Below are positions 1 through 12,939 of a DNA stretch of 64,000 nt, one piece after another; the first letter of the stretch is position 1, and each line of letters opens with the position of its first letter. The stretch is from Ilyonectria destructans (taxonomy: Eukaryota > Ascomycota > Sordariomycetes > Hypocreales > Nectriaceae), in assembly GCA_020740775.1 (NCBI GenBank), contig JAHEWK010000022.1, positions 744,001-808,000 of the forward strand, read 5' to 3'. Below the pieces are notes generated by a model, which worked only from the letters and a program-made list of their open reading frames with translations, was not told the origin of the DNA and ran no database searches. A program made the translations under genes and the position numbers.

Positions 1-999
1 GCGCGATGAGGGGCTAAGTCGGCACGCAATTTACGGCATGGTAAAGAGATATCGGGATCAAAAGAGTGGTCAAGACCAACCCAGGCCCGGCCGGCCACGT
101 ATGCTAGGAGATCGGGATAAAAGACGGATCCTGAGAGTCGTAGCGATTGACCCTCATATCCAATTCAAGGAATTGATCGAGGAGGCCAATTTGAGCTGCT
201 CTAGGAAGACGATTCTAGCGTTCCTAAGAAACGAGGGCATTATGCATTTCAAGTCACTTATCCGGCCCTTTATCAATGAGACTACGGCCAGAAAACGCCG
301 TCACTTTGCGAGACGCTTTGTGCATATGTCTACGGATTTCTGGAAGTCTTGGACCTTCTCGGATGAAGTTATTATAGCCCGAGGCGAGGGCCAGAGACGC
401 ACTTGGTGCTTCTGTAAGCCGGTACGTAAGCCTATTGCGATTGTGGCCTCTCTGACTGTTCCTAGCACGAGAGACTATTCAGACAGAATGTTCAGGCCCG
501 TGTCACTCCAACAAGGCATTCGCAGATGTTTTTCAGTGCCTTCAGCTATCGCAGGCGCATTCCAATGGTCCCTCTTTACGGCGATCCGGATTCTGCCCGT
601 GGCGGCGTTACGGCGCGAGTTCTGCTTGAATGCCTGCAGCAATGCCTTCCTCGAATTGTCACTAGAAATAGCTGCTTTCAGCACGATAATTCCCCTCTTT
701 TTCGGTCCCGATTGATGATGGGGTGGCTGTTAGAATGGTGCGAGAACAGAAGGGCTGAGGTAATAGATTGGCCGCCCTACAGCCCGGATCTCAACCCCAT
801 TGAAAACCTATGGGCTATCCTTAAAACAAGGATCTGCGAGCGATATCCTGAGCTCTCGACGATGCCTAAAAATGAGGAATCCAAGCAGCGGCTAATTGAA
901 GCCGCGATTGAGCTGTGGGAAGAGATTGAGCCGGAGGTGCTACAGAACCTGATTTTTTTCGATGAAGCGCAGGATGCAGGCTGTGGTTCGCGCAAATAG
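1..999 (+). pseudogene. Tc1/mariner transposase, broken, 5' end outside window
   Basis: The reading frame is already open at base 2 and runs to about 430. It shows a helix-turn-helix N-terminal region and the first catalytic Asp in a WTFSDE motif followed by ARGEGQRR. Around 425-470 the frame breaks (stops at 427 and 463 in the downstream frame), then coding resumes from 466 to 999 in another frame. The second part has PLYGDPDSARGG, the second Asp in FQHDN, and PPYSPDLNPIENLW with the catalytic Glu 38 residues after that Asp. This is the DDE core of a Tc1/mariner cut-and-paste transposase. The end of the frame and TGGTATACAAAATATT just after it resemble the end of the intact element at 54.6-56.0 kb, so the two are related but distinct. 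The frameshift makes it inactive as read. Terminal repeats were not found. Confidence 0.85.
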
Positions 1000-2671
1000 C
1001 TGGTATACAAAATATTGAAGATGCCATTGGAAGCCCCATTCAATAGGCTATATATTGATATATATAAATATTTAATTGATATTTATCTGATTTTGCTAGA
1101 ATTAAATGAAAGTGAAGCCTTCCGTTGGTGTAGGTACTGTGACACCGGATTGACTTCGGGTGTGTCGTAACTTTCGCAGCCCCACTGTAGCACCTTGCGA
1201 AAGGTCTCCAAACGGATGGCTTGCATTGTCAAGGTCGCATGCATGATTGAAAACGACAAGCACGAGTTTGCGAGGCCAGTCGGTTAACACTGGGAGTGCA
1301 GTGGAGACTGATACTTGATGCGTAGCGACAAATGACGTCTGTGTCTGAAAAAGCTCGCTACGCATGGATGGATGGATGGATGGATGAACCCTCACCATCG
1401 ATCCTTTCGGACGACACGCAAGACGATGCGACGGAGCGCGCATTGCACCTCGACGTGCCCCACTGTTGATCCACTACAGTCTTTTCGTGTCTTGAGTTTG
1501 AACAAGTGTTGCGCGACGTTTGACTTGTGTTTGTCGTGCGTCGTGCGTCGTGCGCCATCTCCAACCTTGTCACTTGTCATGAACGTGAGGACAAACAAGA
1601 CCACAGAAGTTCGCCATGACGCTTGCGCGGCGACGGTACACTAATACATCCAGACCCGCCGCAAGAGCCTGATAGGGTTCACTGTCGTGGAGGTAGACAA
1701 ATAGACAAACGCACTTGGTCGGGAGCGGGTCCGTCAGGGTGTGCAACGAACGCCAGGCGGAGCTGGAGACAGGGCGAGATGGTGAGGGTCAACTGGAGAG
1801 GGTTAACTGGAGAAAGACTACTCCGTGGGGCATGGAAGGACAAGTTGGGAACCGTGACAAGACCCTCTCAGACCCTCTCAGACACTACAAGACGCTACAA
1901 AGTGCTACAAGACACGACAAGACACGACAAGACACTCCACAACTTGAGCAACCAAAGAGCGGGCATTTTGTCTGGTCCCCGTTTGCCTACCTTGCCAAAG
2001 CCTGCTTCGTTCTCGCGTAGGACAGAAGAATAAAGTTCCGACCCAGACGACGTCCTATACCCTGCAGCACCGTGCTGCACAACGACCCATACGTGCGTGG
2101 CGAGCTGATCTCGAATACATCTGTATGTAGTGTCTTGTAGTATCTTGTCGTGTCTTGTCGTGCCTTCGAGTTATTAGAAGAAGTGGACATTGATTCTGTC
2201 CGGCGCTTGGGCGGGCCGCAGGAGCCCAATTTAGGACTGTTGCGCGGGTGCGGCCAGGGCCGTGTCTGCTCCAACCAGTTCGCCTGGCCAGGCACCTGGG
2301 TGCGTGTGACAAGAGCGTCTAGAGAGCTGAGGTAGGGGATCGAAAGGCTTAGATCGAGCCCATCATTCGGCTCATCGCTCTGAACTTGCATCGTGGCAGC
2401 TGGCGTCGTGAGGTGGGGGCGGGGTAATTGAGTAATCGGCCGTAATGTCTGCTAGGTCCGATGCTTAGTGATATCGCGTGCGTGGTTTCGTTTGCTGCGG
2501 ACGGGATGAATGAGGGGGCGCACACTCGGGAGTCTGTGCACCTTGCTGTTTCCGGCAAGAGAAAGTCTCCTTGTCAGGTCCGTGACGATTGTGAGTCACA
2601 AAGAACTGCCCCGTGAGCGGATCAGAATGTCAGGAGCGGGTAAGGTCTCGTGCTTGAGAACTCAGGTTTGA

Positions 2672-3005
2672 CTACTAGGGGGGTCTCGTCGTTTCTCTTC
2701 AGCTCAACCCCCCGTTCGTCCCTCACGGGGGGTACGTTGACTAGCCAAAAGTCCGGCGACTCGCCAAATTTTAGGTACATTGCCTCACACCTAAAAACTC
2801 ATATTAAGCAGTGTATTTTTGCGGGGGGGTTTTTTGAACAAGTCACAGATTTTTTTTTTTTGGAGAAGGTACATAAATTTATTAGGATGTATACCTATTT
2901 CTTAGGTATTTGGCTAGTCGCCGAACTTTTGGCTAGTCAACGTACCCCCCGTGAGGGACGAACGGGGGGTTGAGCTGAAGAGAAACGACGAGACCCCCCT
3001 AGTAG
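2672..3005. mobile_element. MITE with 98-bp terminal inverted repeats
   Basis: Positions 2672-2769 and 2908-3005 are inverted copies of each other with about two mismatches. Both begin CTACTAGGGGGGTCTCG. Each arm also contains its own short palindrome (ACCCCCCG..CGGGGGGT), so it can fold alone. The 334-bp unit has no coding capacity and sits inside a copy of the surrounding long repeat, whose relative near 5380 lacks it. The flanks do not show a clear longer target duplication. A TA duplication would fit if the termini are TA|GGGGGG, which would suggest Tc1/mariner-type mobilisation, but this is uncertain. Confidence 0.8.
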
Positions 3006-5829
3006 GCAACCAAGCGACGTACATACAGAATGTGAGTACGTATGTATTTTGAAGCCTAGAAGAGATCAACCGACTACGGATTCTCAAGCCGCTTGCCAAG
3101 TGTAGACAGGAAGACTCTGTCGCTGTCTTCAACACCGGGGAGTGCAGTGGAGACTGATACAGGATACGTAGCGACAAATGACGTCTGTGTGCAGACGAGC
3201 TCGCTACGCATGCGTTGTGGACACTCAGGATGGCGCGACGGAACACAGGTACCTTATGTCGTTGGTCGTAGCAGAAGCGGTGATTAGGCAAAAAGCTGGT
3301 CACAAACGACTCGTCCCATTGTTGTTGGTCCACTACAGACTAAGGTGCGACGAAATGTCGCTCATGAGAGCCCCCGAAATGGGTACCTACTTGTCTGGTG
3401 CGGGGTGGATATGAATGAAGGATCTAGTTTGGACTTTTGGAATGTCTCGAGCTTTGTGGTGTGTGTCGTTTGGTGTGTGTCGTTTGGTGTGTGTTATTTG
3501 ACGTGTGTTCGTCGGACTGAAAGGAAGAGAAGTCGGGAAGGGGGTGTGAAGCGAGGCTGGAGAAATGGGCGCTCATATGCTAACAGTACCAGTAGTCAAT
3601 CTCCTGCCGGACGGACTAGATGGAGTGGCAGATTGCCTGTATTGACGTCCTAGACGACGTGCTTGAAACTATCGTAGGGCTGGGTACGAGTAGTAGAGTG
3701 CCTCTTGAGAGAATGAGCATGCACAGGGCCGCAATGAGCCTTCGCCGCGTTCCCAGCAGTTCTCGCGGGAAGCCAGTCAGCCATCTGGACCGATCCAGAC
3801 CGATCTACCAGCCTCTGCTCGCTGGCCGCTACGCAGCATAACAACCAGGAAAGCGGCGACTCAGGCCGCGAAAACGAGCGTGAGCCTAGAATAGATTGGC
3901 CCTCGCCCTCTACGGATCCCCGAGTCGCTTGTCAAGTGTAGGCAGGAAGACCCCGTCGCTGTCTTCGACACCGGGAGTGCAGTGGAGACTGATACTGGAT
4001 GGATGGATGGATGGATGGATGGATGAACCCTCAAGATCGATCCGTTTGGACGGCCCGTAAGACGATGCGCGCATTGCACCTCGACTTGTCCCACTGATGA
4101 TCCACTACAATGAGATCAAGTGTAGCTTGGAGAGCCTGAAAAAGGTCATCTACTTGTGAGGTGCGGGGTCTAGGGGTGCATGTGAATCAAGGGTCCGACT
4201 TAGACTTTTGGATATGTCTTGAGAGTTTAGTCATGTGTTGTGTGTCGTTTGACGTGTGTTTGTCGAGCGCGTCGTGTGTCGTCTCCAGCCTTGTCGTAGT
4301 TGCTTGGTCCATGAAAGGGAATTGTCGCGAGGACGAACAGTGTTCCACGCTGCGCAGACAGAAAGATCGACAGACTAGCTTGAGCTAAGACGGCGAAAGC
4401 TTGATAACACCAAACATTGTGGAGGAGGTGGACCGGGACACTGAGGGGCAGGTCGTAGCGACGAGTGCGCATGGGAACGAAAGAACAGAACGAGAGACCG
4501 AAAGGAAGAGAAGTGGGGGGTAGGGGGTAGGGGTTAAGGGGGTAGGCGAAGCTTGAGCAAAAAACGCCCAGTGATGTCCTGAGGAGTGATGTCCTAAGGA
4601 GAGCAGTGACACTCTTGCCAGAAGCTCGACGAGACGGAGATGGCAGAGGGGGTTGACAAACAAACGCGGAGGTCATTTACCAAGTTTGAAGCGGATGTGG
4701 GCAGACAAGGTGGGTAATGGCACCCCCGTTCATACACACACCGCGAGGAAGGTGTAGGGCATTGCGGGACCTTACAAGACGAGACAAAACCTTTCAGACA
4801 TTCGAAGACATTCGAGGACACTACAGGACACTACAAGACCGTCCTGTGAGTGTTGACTTGATAAAAATGGATATTGCATGGGGTCAAGCGGGCGAAACCA
4901 CAAGGGGGAGAGCGTAAGGTGTGCCCTTCTTCTTCGGACCCAGCCCGGCCCATCATTCGGCTCGTTGCTCTAAACTTGGGTCGTGGCAGCTGGGTTGGGA
5001 TTGGTCGACAGATCCGATAGATCTGCGAGATCTGCTTCGTGGTCTCTGCAAGCTCGGCGTTGTCGTTTCCGATCATGCATGCGACCTTGATCGTCGCTCA
5101 GGGCAGGGGCGTGGTGAGTGAGCAATCGTCGCACATGCATCTTGAATGAACGTCTTGCCGTAGTGTCTGCCGGCTTCGATGCTTTGTGACATGCGTGCAC
5201 TTGGGGGGGTTCATTTGCTGCGGACGGAAACCGAATGAGGGATGGCACCTTACTGTTTCCAACAAGAAAAGTCTCCTTGTCGGGTCCGTGACGGTGTTTG
5301 ATTGTGAGTCACAAAGAACTGCCCCGTAAGCGGATCAAATGTCCGGAGTGAGTAATGTCTCCTGCTTGAGAACTCAAGTTTGACTGGATGACGTATGTAC
5401 TTTGACACGTGTATGCCATAGTATGCACGTCAACCACGGACAGGAAGAGCCACCGTCTTCGACACCAGGGGTGCGGCTGGCGTCTGTGTCCAGGCCTCGC
5501 GAAAAGCTTGTGACCAACGACTTGCCCAACGCTGATCCACTAAAAAGTGCGACAAAATGAAGCTTTGGGGTGTGTGGTTTCGGGTGTGTGGTTTGGGGTG
5601 TGTGGCATGACGTGTCAACATGTGTTCGTCGTCGGTCGTAACTCGGAGACACACGGAGACACACAGAAACACGGAGACACGACAAGACACACGGAGACAT
5701 ACAAGACAACACAAGACGCTACAAGGTACAATGGACAGACTGCAGGCAGCCAGACACCGACACTGAACTCGCGTACGTGTGCGTCATTGTACACCACGGT
5801 ACTGCAAAGTATCAGACGTCGCCCGGATC

Positions 5830-5985
5830 CGTCTCACATACACATGCACATACACATACGCATACACACATACACACATTACACACACACACATTACACA
5901 CACACACATACACGTACACATACACATACACATACACACATATCACATACACACATTACACACACATACACATACCATACATATT
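5830..5985. repeat. (CA)n / CACATA microsatellite
   Basis: This is a run of CACATA, CACACA and ACACATT units about 150 bp long inside the repeat mosaic. Open frames over it are threonine/histidine repeats and not genes. Confidence 0.9.
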
Positions 5986-7396
5986 TCAACAGCGCCAGAC
6001 ATTGCGGAGGAGGCGAATTAGGACATTGAGGAGCATTTCGCAGCATGACCGGTCCGGATTGTTGAGAGCAGGCTCTCCTGCCGGAAGGCTGACTGGATGA
6101 AACAGAGGATCGACAAACAAACGCGTGGGCAAGGAGCCAAAATGACGGCTGAGAGTTTAGAGCAAATGATGGCGGGCAGACGATAACGGTGGGATGGCGA
6201 GGGTCGACCGGCGAGGGTCGGGAGAGACTGGCGGAGCATGGAGCAACGTGCCAACGCTGAGGAATGGCGTTTGCTTGTACACGCCAACGACGAAGAAGGT
6301 GGGCATTGCGGGGCCCTGCAAGACATGATGAGACGTGGCAAGTCCTTTTACAGACATTCGAAGACACTCAGAGACACTCGAAACACACGGAGACGCGACA
6401 AGACACGACAAGACGCTACAAGACACGACAAGACGCTAAATTCATAGTGGTCGAAATCAACTCACAAAAAGAGACTGGAGGCAGCCAGACACCGACACTG
6501 AACTCACATATGTGTGCGTCGTTGTACACCACGGTACTGCAAAGTATCCGACGTCGCCTGGATCCGAACTTCATCTATCTCGTCTCATGTGAGAATCAAG
6601 GAAATTTTAGCAAGGTAGCTCAACCGTCGCCCAGCAAGGGTTACGCAAACGCGAACAGAGTTCAAACGGGCGACATCAGCAAGGAACGAGAGGTCGACTC
6701 TGGTGTTTGAGTTTGCGACAAGTGTCTCCACCGCACCTTGCAGCGTTGAACTCTTACGACATTTTGACTTTGTAGCGTTCGTCTCTGCGACCGCAATCTT
6801 GGGAGTCAAAGTGATTGTATTGTGTAGCACGGCCCGCCGTCTTACCGGGTATAAAGAGCGAAGCACCTCGCCTCTTTCAGCCGTAATCAGTTCTGACACA
6901 CGCATACACATCACCATGCTCAGATTGATGTCGCGGCTGGGTTTTGGACCGAACAACGGTTGATTTGGTATCAAGCTATCTTACTGCTATAGTACCGGTA
7001 GTTTTCTTTTTCTTCTTTTGAGTTCGGAGACGTTCACTTTTCCTCTCCCTCCTCTCCCTCCTCTCCCTCCCTTTTTCTCTTGATCCCACACCCACTCTCA
7101 CTGTCCTTCTTCACTCCACAGACGCCTCCTAGTATCCATGCTCGAAAACCTTGTTCTTTTTCTCCGGGACACTTCTCTACTTGTGTGGTCACGACGAGAC
7201 ATCTATTCACACATAAGCAAGGTATGAAGGCACCCCTGTGAGCTTCAGTATACTGACATAGAGGCGTGAGAAGCCACCTTTTGCACAGAACAGAAAGACG
7301 GGCGGCAATCATGGATATAGTGGCAGGAGCTCTACGCCATCCTGCTCCGTGATCCTGCCACTCATCTCAACCGTTTCTAGAACGGCGCTCGGGCGA

Positions 7397-8334
7397 ACGT
7401 GAAGTATGGTACGTGACTCACGCCGTCGGCCAGATCATGCTAACAGTACGTCGACGACTATGGAAACCTCAGCGACTGCAACGCAACACAACTTAATATG
7501 ACCTGACCTTGAATAGTCGACGGATCGCCTTCGCATCCGCTTCAGTGGTGTAAGTGTCGCTCAATAATCTGGATTCGGAGAGATGCGCTAATCGGCGGAC
7601 TCTACAGCACCCTCTGCTGATTGCACCAGCACCAATCCCATCATATTCACTAGCTGGGTATATGGTAATAGGAGGAATCATGGGCTGGGCTCACTAGGCC
7701 GAGGCCCTCTTTAGTTGAGGACTCTGACCGGGTCCACGAGAACGATGGTAATAGAGCAGGTAGGGGAGCTGCTCAGGCTACCCTTTCCGCCGTTGCTAGT
7801 CGCTGACCGAGACGTGACCTCGAGTCTCCAGGAAGGGACTGTACACCCACTGAACATAACCTTACGTCGTGTCTCGACAAAACGTGAAGCAGGGTGTCAC
7901 GGTGATGGATACGCCAAAAATGCCCAATGCCACGGCCAAGTGGGGGCTGTGGTTGAATCATTTTGATGGGGACTGAAAATGCGCAAGCTGCGTCTGTCCC
8001 AGATGTGGTTGACAATTTATACTCGTGTCGCTGCGTTTCATGGCTAACAGCCGTCGCTCAGATGCTCCACGGCACTGAATGAAATTGGCGGCGGCGAGGT
8101 TCAATGAGACCATGTGGAGGATGAATGAGGGAGGAAGACCGAAAGATTAGGGGGGATGTGTCAAAGAAGAATCCTCTCACGAAAAAAGATGAAAAGAAAT
8201 AAACACAGAGGGGGGGAAACAGGAGAAAAAGGGGGAAAAAAGACAAAAAAAGACAAAAAAAAAAGACAAGTGACATGAGGAGAAACCTCTACCACTGAAT
8301 GGTAGAACGGGATTCTCAACGACCGTCAGCCTGA
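7397..8334. other. Left-copy-specific insertion within the LINE block
   Basis: The right copy reads straight from the GCGCTCGGGCG side to ATCAGTTGGC; the left copy has about 940 bp between them. The insert has no recognisable gene, a purine-rich A/G tract at about 8150-8270, and no terminal repeats or target duplication that I can see. It could equally be a deletion from the right copy. Confidence 0.5.
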
Positions 8335-9109
8335 TCAGTTGGCAATCCATCGGCTAGATCGTCGCACAAATCTTGGCTCTGCTATCTACACTCTCCCAAG
8401 TCAAAGCAATCTGTCCGCTTCGTCGGCCGAATTGCCACCGCAGAACCAAGTGAGCCCGTCAACAATAACGCCGACACCGTCTATCTCATAACGTCTATTT
8501 CACACCGTCGTCAGCATACTTCTCTTGACCAACCAAGACAAACACGCCGGCTGCTTTTGGAAGACTCACATCCTGCTCTCCCAGCAGGACTTATGCCGAC
8601 AAGTCAGAGCCGACAATACTAGCACTCTGAGCCGTTCTCTGCACAAGCCCAAGCAACGGGAGAACGGCTGTTCGTGCGGGTGGAACGTGGCGCCGACAAC
8701 CTGCGTGGTCTAGCTTCTCTGTTTTTGCCAGTCGCTGCTCAAGAGGACTTGGTTATGGGAATCTGCTGACGTCTTCCCTCTTTGATCCTCCGCCCTTGGT
8801 CATCATGACTGACCGTTGGCGCTTCGCAAGTTATGCCAGGCTTCAAGAATTATCCCAAAACTCTGTCTTGATATCTACATGCAACGCACAGGCCACCGAT
8901 TATCTCGATATGGGTGAGATGGCTTGCTTTTGCGCTGTGGTTGAATGTTGGTGTTGGATGTTCACGCCTGAGTTGCTGAGTTATTGTTGATGCTCTGCTG
9001 CTGGCGCTGATATTGCTTGTGACTCTTGCGGTTGAGATTCCCGCTTTTTCTATTCAAGAGGTTGTCGCTGGTGGCTCGGCCCCCTCACCCCCCTCATCCC
9101 CCATTTCCT

Positions 9110-9260
9110 GCTACTGGCATTTTCTGGCATTTTCTGGCATTTTCTGGCGTTCTCGGCGTTCTCGGCGTTTGCTGCTTTTTATTTTTTATTTTTTATTTTT
9201 TATTTTTTGGCGTTTGGCGTTTGGCGTTTGGCGTTTGGCGTTTGGCCCCCCCTCCCCGTC
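9110..9260. repeat. Minisatellites TGGCATTTTC and GCGTTTGGC, left copy
   Basis: Three TGGCATTTTC-type units, then TTTTTATT and GCGTTTGGC units, lie in tandem. The right LINE block carries the same arrays at different lengths (63170-63420, about a dozen units of the first type), so this locus changes copy number. Confidence 0.8.
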
Positions 9261-11399
9261 CCCCTCCCCCTTCTTCATGATCCTTTGACTATTGTCTATT
9301 CGAACATTTGCTGCGGTATAGCTAACACACCCACCCATCCTTCCTACTCGTCAACAGGTTTGTCTCCGCTTTATCCCCAAGACCCGAGAAATCAACCTAT
9401 CACCCACTATTAGGACTAGTTCATCGCGATCGCGATCGGGGCGGGCATCAAGAGCAAGGAAGCTCGCCTCGTTGAGCCGCATCGAGATTCAACAGGCGCA
9501 CTTGCATCTCATTGCGCAGGATGGTGTTCCAATTGAGCAGCAGTCCGAACATCTACCTCTTTAGCACTCATTTCTTATTTCATCCGTGTTACAGGTATAG
9601 TAGGCTCTCCGAGCTTGGACGCGTACCCTCTCCGTCTCCGACCCCTCCGCTAACACGTCTCAGTGCGCTTGCTCGGCAATCATCCTCGTTGTGGCCGAGG
9701 CGAGTGTCTAGCACACAAGCCAGAGAAGGTCCGTTGTCGTGCTCGAGTATGCTTCGCTCAACGTGGCGGCTTGAGGAAGCTACCTTGGCACACGATACGA
9801 GACAACATGGACGACAATCGCGGGCGGGGCGTGCGGAAGCACTGCAACGTTCTGCCCAGTGATGTCGTGATTTATCCCCTCAGCCGTTCCCGAACGTTCA
9901 CGGAAGGCTGCCCGGTACTAGCGAAACATAGTATGTGGCCAACGGGGATGCCTGGTGACCCTATCCGTGCTAATAGTACACTGACAACCACGGAACAGAA
10001 CAGAAGTGGCGCTAGACTGACCTAGAGAGATAAGACCGTCGTAGTCGGTCCATGTCGCAAAGTGTGGTGTAGGTTCGTGGTAAGGGCCGTCCAGGTGTCC
10101 ATTTCTACGGTAGTGCGAGTTCAGGTACGTCAGTTGCTTCTCGTTGTTCCATTCTGCCGTCCCTCCGCTTGCCACATCTTCATGAGCTTCTAGACGTCCT
10201 CCCCCGTTCTTCTTCTACTACGGCAATCCAACCTACTCTTGTCCAGCCTACTCTTGACCGAAGCTTTCTTAGCCGCTACGTTCACGTCGTGCGGGATAGC
10301 CTCAGCACGAACATCTCCGGCGCTAGCCGTCAGAGATGGTTGGTGAGCAGCGTATCCGACTCCGGCCATGGTATCTATTCTCGCCCTACGCCCGGCGTTC
10401 GAGACTACATGAATCCGTCACATTACTAATACCTCAGCTGTACGGAGAAGGGAAGCACCCAGAAGACAGCACATCGCTAAACCATACGTAAAATGGTTCT
10501 TTCAGCATTCACTCCCGTGGATGCTCGTCGGTGAGAAGATTCATTCCACCATACTAACTGCTCCCGTACCCTCTCCTCTCCCCTTCCAATCCTGATTGGA
10601 GTTGGGATAGCAGACGATGGTGCAGGGAATCACTTTTCAGGAGTGGCTCCCTGCTGTGTTGTTTTCTGTGCCTCTGCCTTGGCAAGTTTCTTATTAAGAA
10701 GCTTGTTTTCGTCGCTGGCAGGAAGTCAGAGGATCCTCAACATGTTCCCGTCCTCCCGGAGCTCGTTAACAGAGTCGTGATTGCGGCGTATATGTTCTTG
10801 ACCCCGACAGCTGGCGGGGTTGCTTGACTGCAAGTGCATTATTGAGACCAAGAAGGTTCCAGGTGCGATGAAAGTGCTTCGTGACCTACCATACCCAGTC
10901 AAAGTTGACGATATAAACCACACCGCCGTTCTTGACCAAGAAGGCAAGGTCTTCCCTGGAACAATGGTGGCTTTGGGCCAAGATGGCCTGGCTGAGTTGA
11001 AAGGACGACGCAAAGAAGGCATTTGGATCCATGGTGGCGTGCCTCACTAAAACCAGCAATATCGGGAGACACTTATTACACGAACACTGTTTCCTTGCAG
11101 CTGGCGAATCGGCTTATACCAGCACCCTCGAGCGGAGAGTCGATCCGACACAATGTTGTGGCTGCCAGGTGCTCGGCCACTGAGCCTTCTCGTGCAGCGA
11201 GAACCAGGTGTGTGCGAGATGCGCCGCCGAAGGCCATCACCACAGCGCGTGCCAAACGCAGGAACTCAAGTGTGTGCCTTGTGGTGATGGACCGCACGAG
11301 TCGTTCAGCAGAAGCTGCCCGAAACTCTGATCTACCCAGCATGGGTAGGACGTTTCGGACAATTTAACTGAATGTATCTTTGTCGTCTTACTTTCTTGG

Positions 11400-12900
11400 C
11401 ACGCAGATTTTAACAGGGTGTTGAAGAAAGTAGCCTCAATTACACCCTTTTCCCTAGCAAGTGCACCGCAACAACCCATGATCCTGCGCTCCGCGCGGCC
11501 TCTGGCGGGGGCGATGGCATCGGTCACCACCGGTGCGCCCACCGTCCCAGATCGCTTCGACCTGGGAATCCATACTCGCGCCAATCTCAATTGAGGAGCC
11601 CGCATGGCTCTCTTGCAAAACAGCTCGGCCGTTGTGCATGGACGTGTTGGTGTCCCGCCGGCCTTCGGGAGGACGGCGCAAACGCCATCTTCGCCTTCCA
11701 TGCGCTCTCTACTGCTGCGGCCACGGAAGGAGCCCAGCTTGCCCGTCTGTCCGTCCGTCCGTCTTCCTCTCCCGATCGTACTCGGACCACTGAACAGCAA
11801 CCAGTATCAACATCATCAACATCATCAACATCATCAACATCATCAACATCATCAACATCATCAACATCATCAACATCATCAACATCATCAACATCATCAA
11901 CATCATCAACATCATCAACATCATCAACATCATCAACATCATCAACATCATCAAAACCCCCCTCATCGCCAGGGGTAGTTGACTGCAGTTCTCCCTCCCC
12001 GCGAGAGAACCTCCGTGTCTTCACCCAGTTAGACGCCGGAGCTCCGGCTAGAGTCCACAAGAACTTGTAACCCGGGCCCATATGTCCGGGAAACTTGGAG
12101 AGGGCTCACGCAAGATCCCGCGAGTTTTCCCAAGTCAGGTCTGGATGGGTCGTCCTCGCCACCGACATAATCACCCACGATCTCCTCGTACAAAGATAAA
12201 CGGAATGGGCAGCCGATCTAGGGGCTGCTGCCATAGAGACTAACAAGGAGTGGTTTACGTTTACCTATGTAGTCCCAGACTGGGCTGAAGCCTGTCGACA
12301 TACGCCCCTTACGGCACCAGTCCGACAACCCTCTAACAAAACTTGACTTATATCTTTTTCTCGAGCCAGTCAAGGAGTATTGCTGCCTCTTCAGCAGCCA
12401 ACCAGCAAGGCTCATCGAGAAAACCAACCGCGCTAAGCAGTGCGACGTATTGGGATACCACCCGCTGCGCATCTGCTATCAATGCCCTCTGTGCGTACGC
12501 TGTGGTAAGACTGGCACGACTCCGTGGACTGCACTGCCCCAGAGTAGTGTGCCAACTCCCTCGGCCCGCACAGCGCCAACTTCGCCAAGTGCCCAGCTCG
12601 ACCGAAGAAAGTGCACGGCGTGCTCCGCCGGCTACCCAAAGAACAGAGAGACCACATGCGAACGGTAGGTGCCGGAACATACCGCCAGCGCCACTCGACC
12701 CAAGACGCGATAGCGCCCGGTCGCAAGAACGATTCAGCCTTTGCGCTCCCAGTTCCGCCGCGTCGAGAGCGCGCTCATGCATAATCGTGGCCACCCCCCG
12801 AAGAAGCAAAAGAGGAACCCGAGCACCCAAGACCTGGCTCTCCAAGGAAGTACCACATTGTCCTTATCACACGGCCCCGTGACCATGAGCATGATCACGA
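11400..12900 (+). pseudogene. Gag-like ORF1 of Tad-type LINE, degenerate (left copy)
   Basis: The segment is upstream of the endonuclease/RT region, where LINEs encode a nucleic-acid-binding ORF1 protein. At about 12467-12665 there are remnants of two or three CCHC zinc knuckles: a CYQC start, a CX5HX6C-like motif in a second frame, and KCTACSAGYPKN..TTC. The frame is broken many times and interrupted by a CATCATCAA array at 11805-11957. No intact protein is possible. The right copy retains a different part of the same ORF (60375-60779). Confidence 0.6.
11805..11957. repeat. CATCATCAA microsatellite (about 16 units)
   Basis: This is an uninterrupted 9-bp-period array inside the LINE ORF1. 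The right copy has a shorter and more degenerate version at about 60120-60242. Long Ser/Thr, His/Gln and Asp/Val frames across it are artefacts of the array. Confidence 0.95.
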
Positions 12901-12939
12901 GTAGATGCCCACGAACACAAAGGGGCGATAAAAAAAAAC

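Larger units (their letters stand above)
1050..6700. repeat. Mosaic of diverged long repeats, ACAAGAC-rich
   Basis: No gene was recognised. The tract is built from long segments that recur. One segment with GTGCAGTGGAGACTGATAC occurs near 1290, 3140 and 3975. One with AGTCACAAAGAACTGCCCCG occurs near 2595 and 5308. One with GGCAGCCAGACACCGACACT occurs near 5747 and 6481. Sequence at 1990-2110 is an inverted relative of 6500-6620. Short arrays of ACAAGACRC-type units (near 1880-1935, 4770-4845, 5640-5730, 6350-6435, and inverted at 2120-2165) recur beside these segments. Many differences between copies are C/T or G/A. Open frames inside are short and repeat-driven. Confidence 0.6.

Noticed and set aside
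5547..6029. His/Thr-repeat frames
   Set aside because: They are produced by the CA-type microsatellite.
11587..12081. Asp/Val, His/Gln, Ser/Thr and Met/Leu repeat frames
   Set aside because: They are produced by the CATCATCAA microsatellite in every frame.
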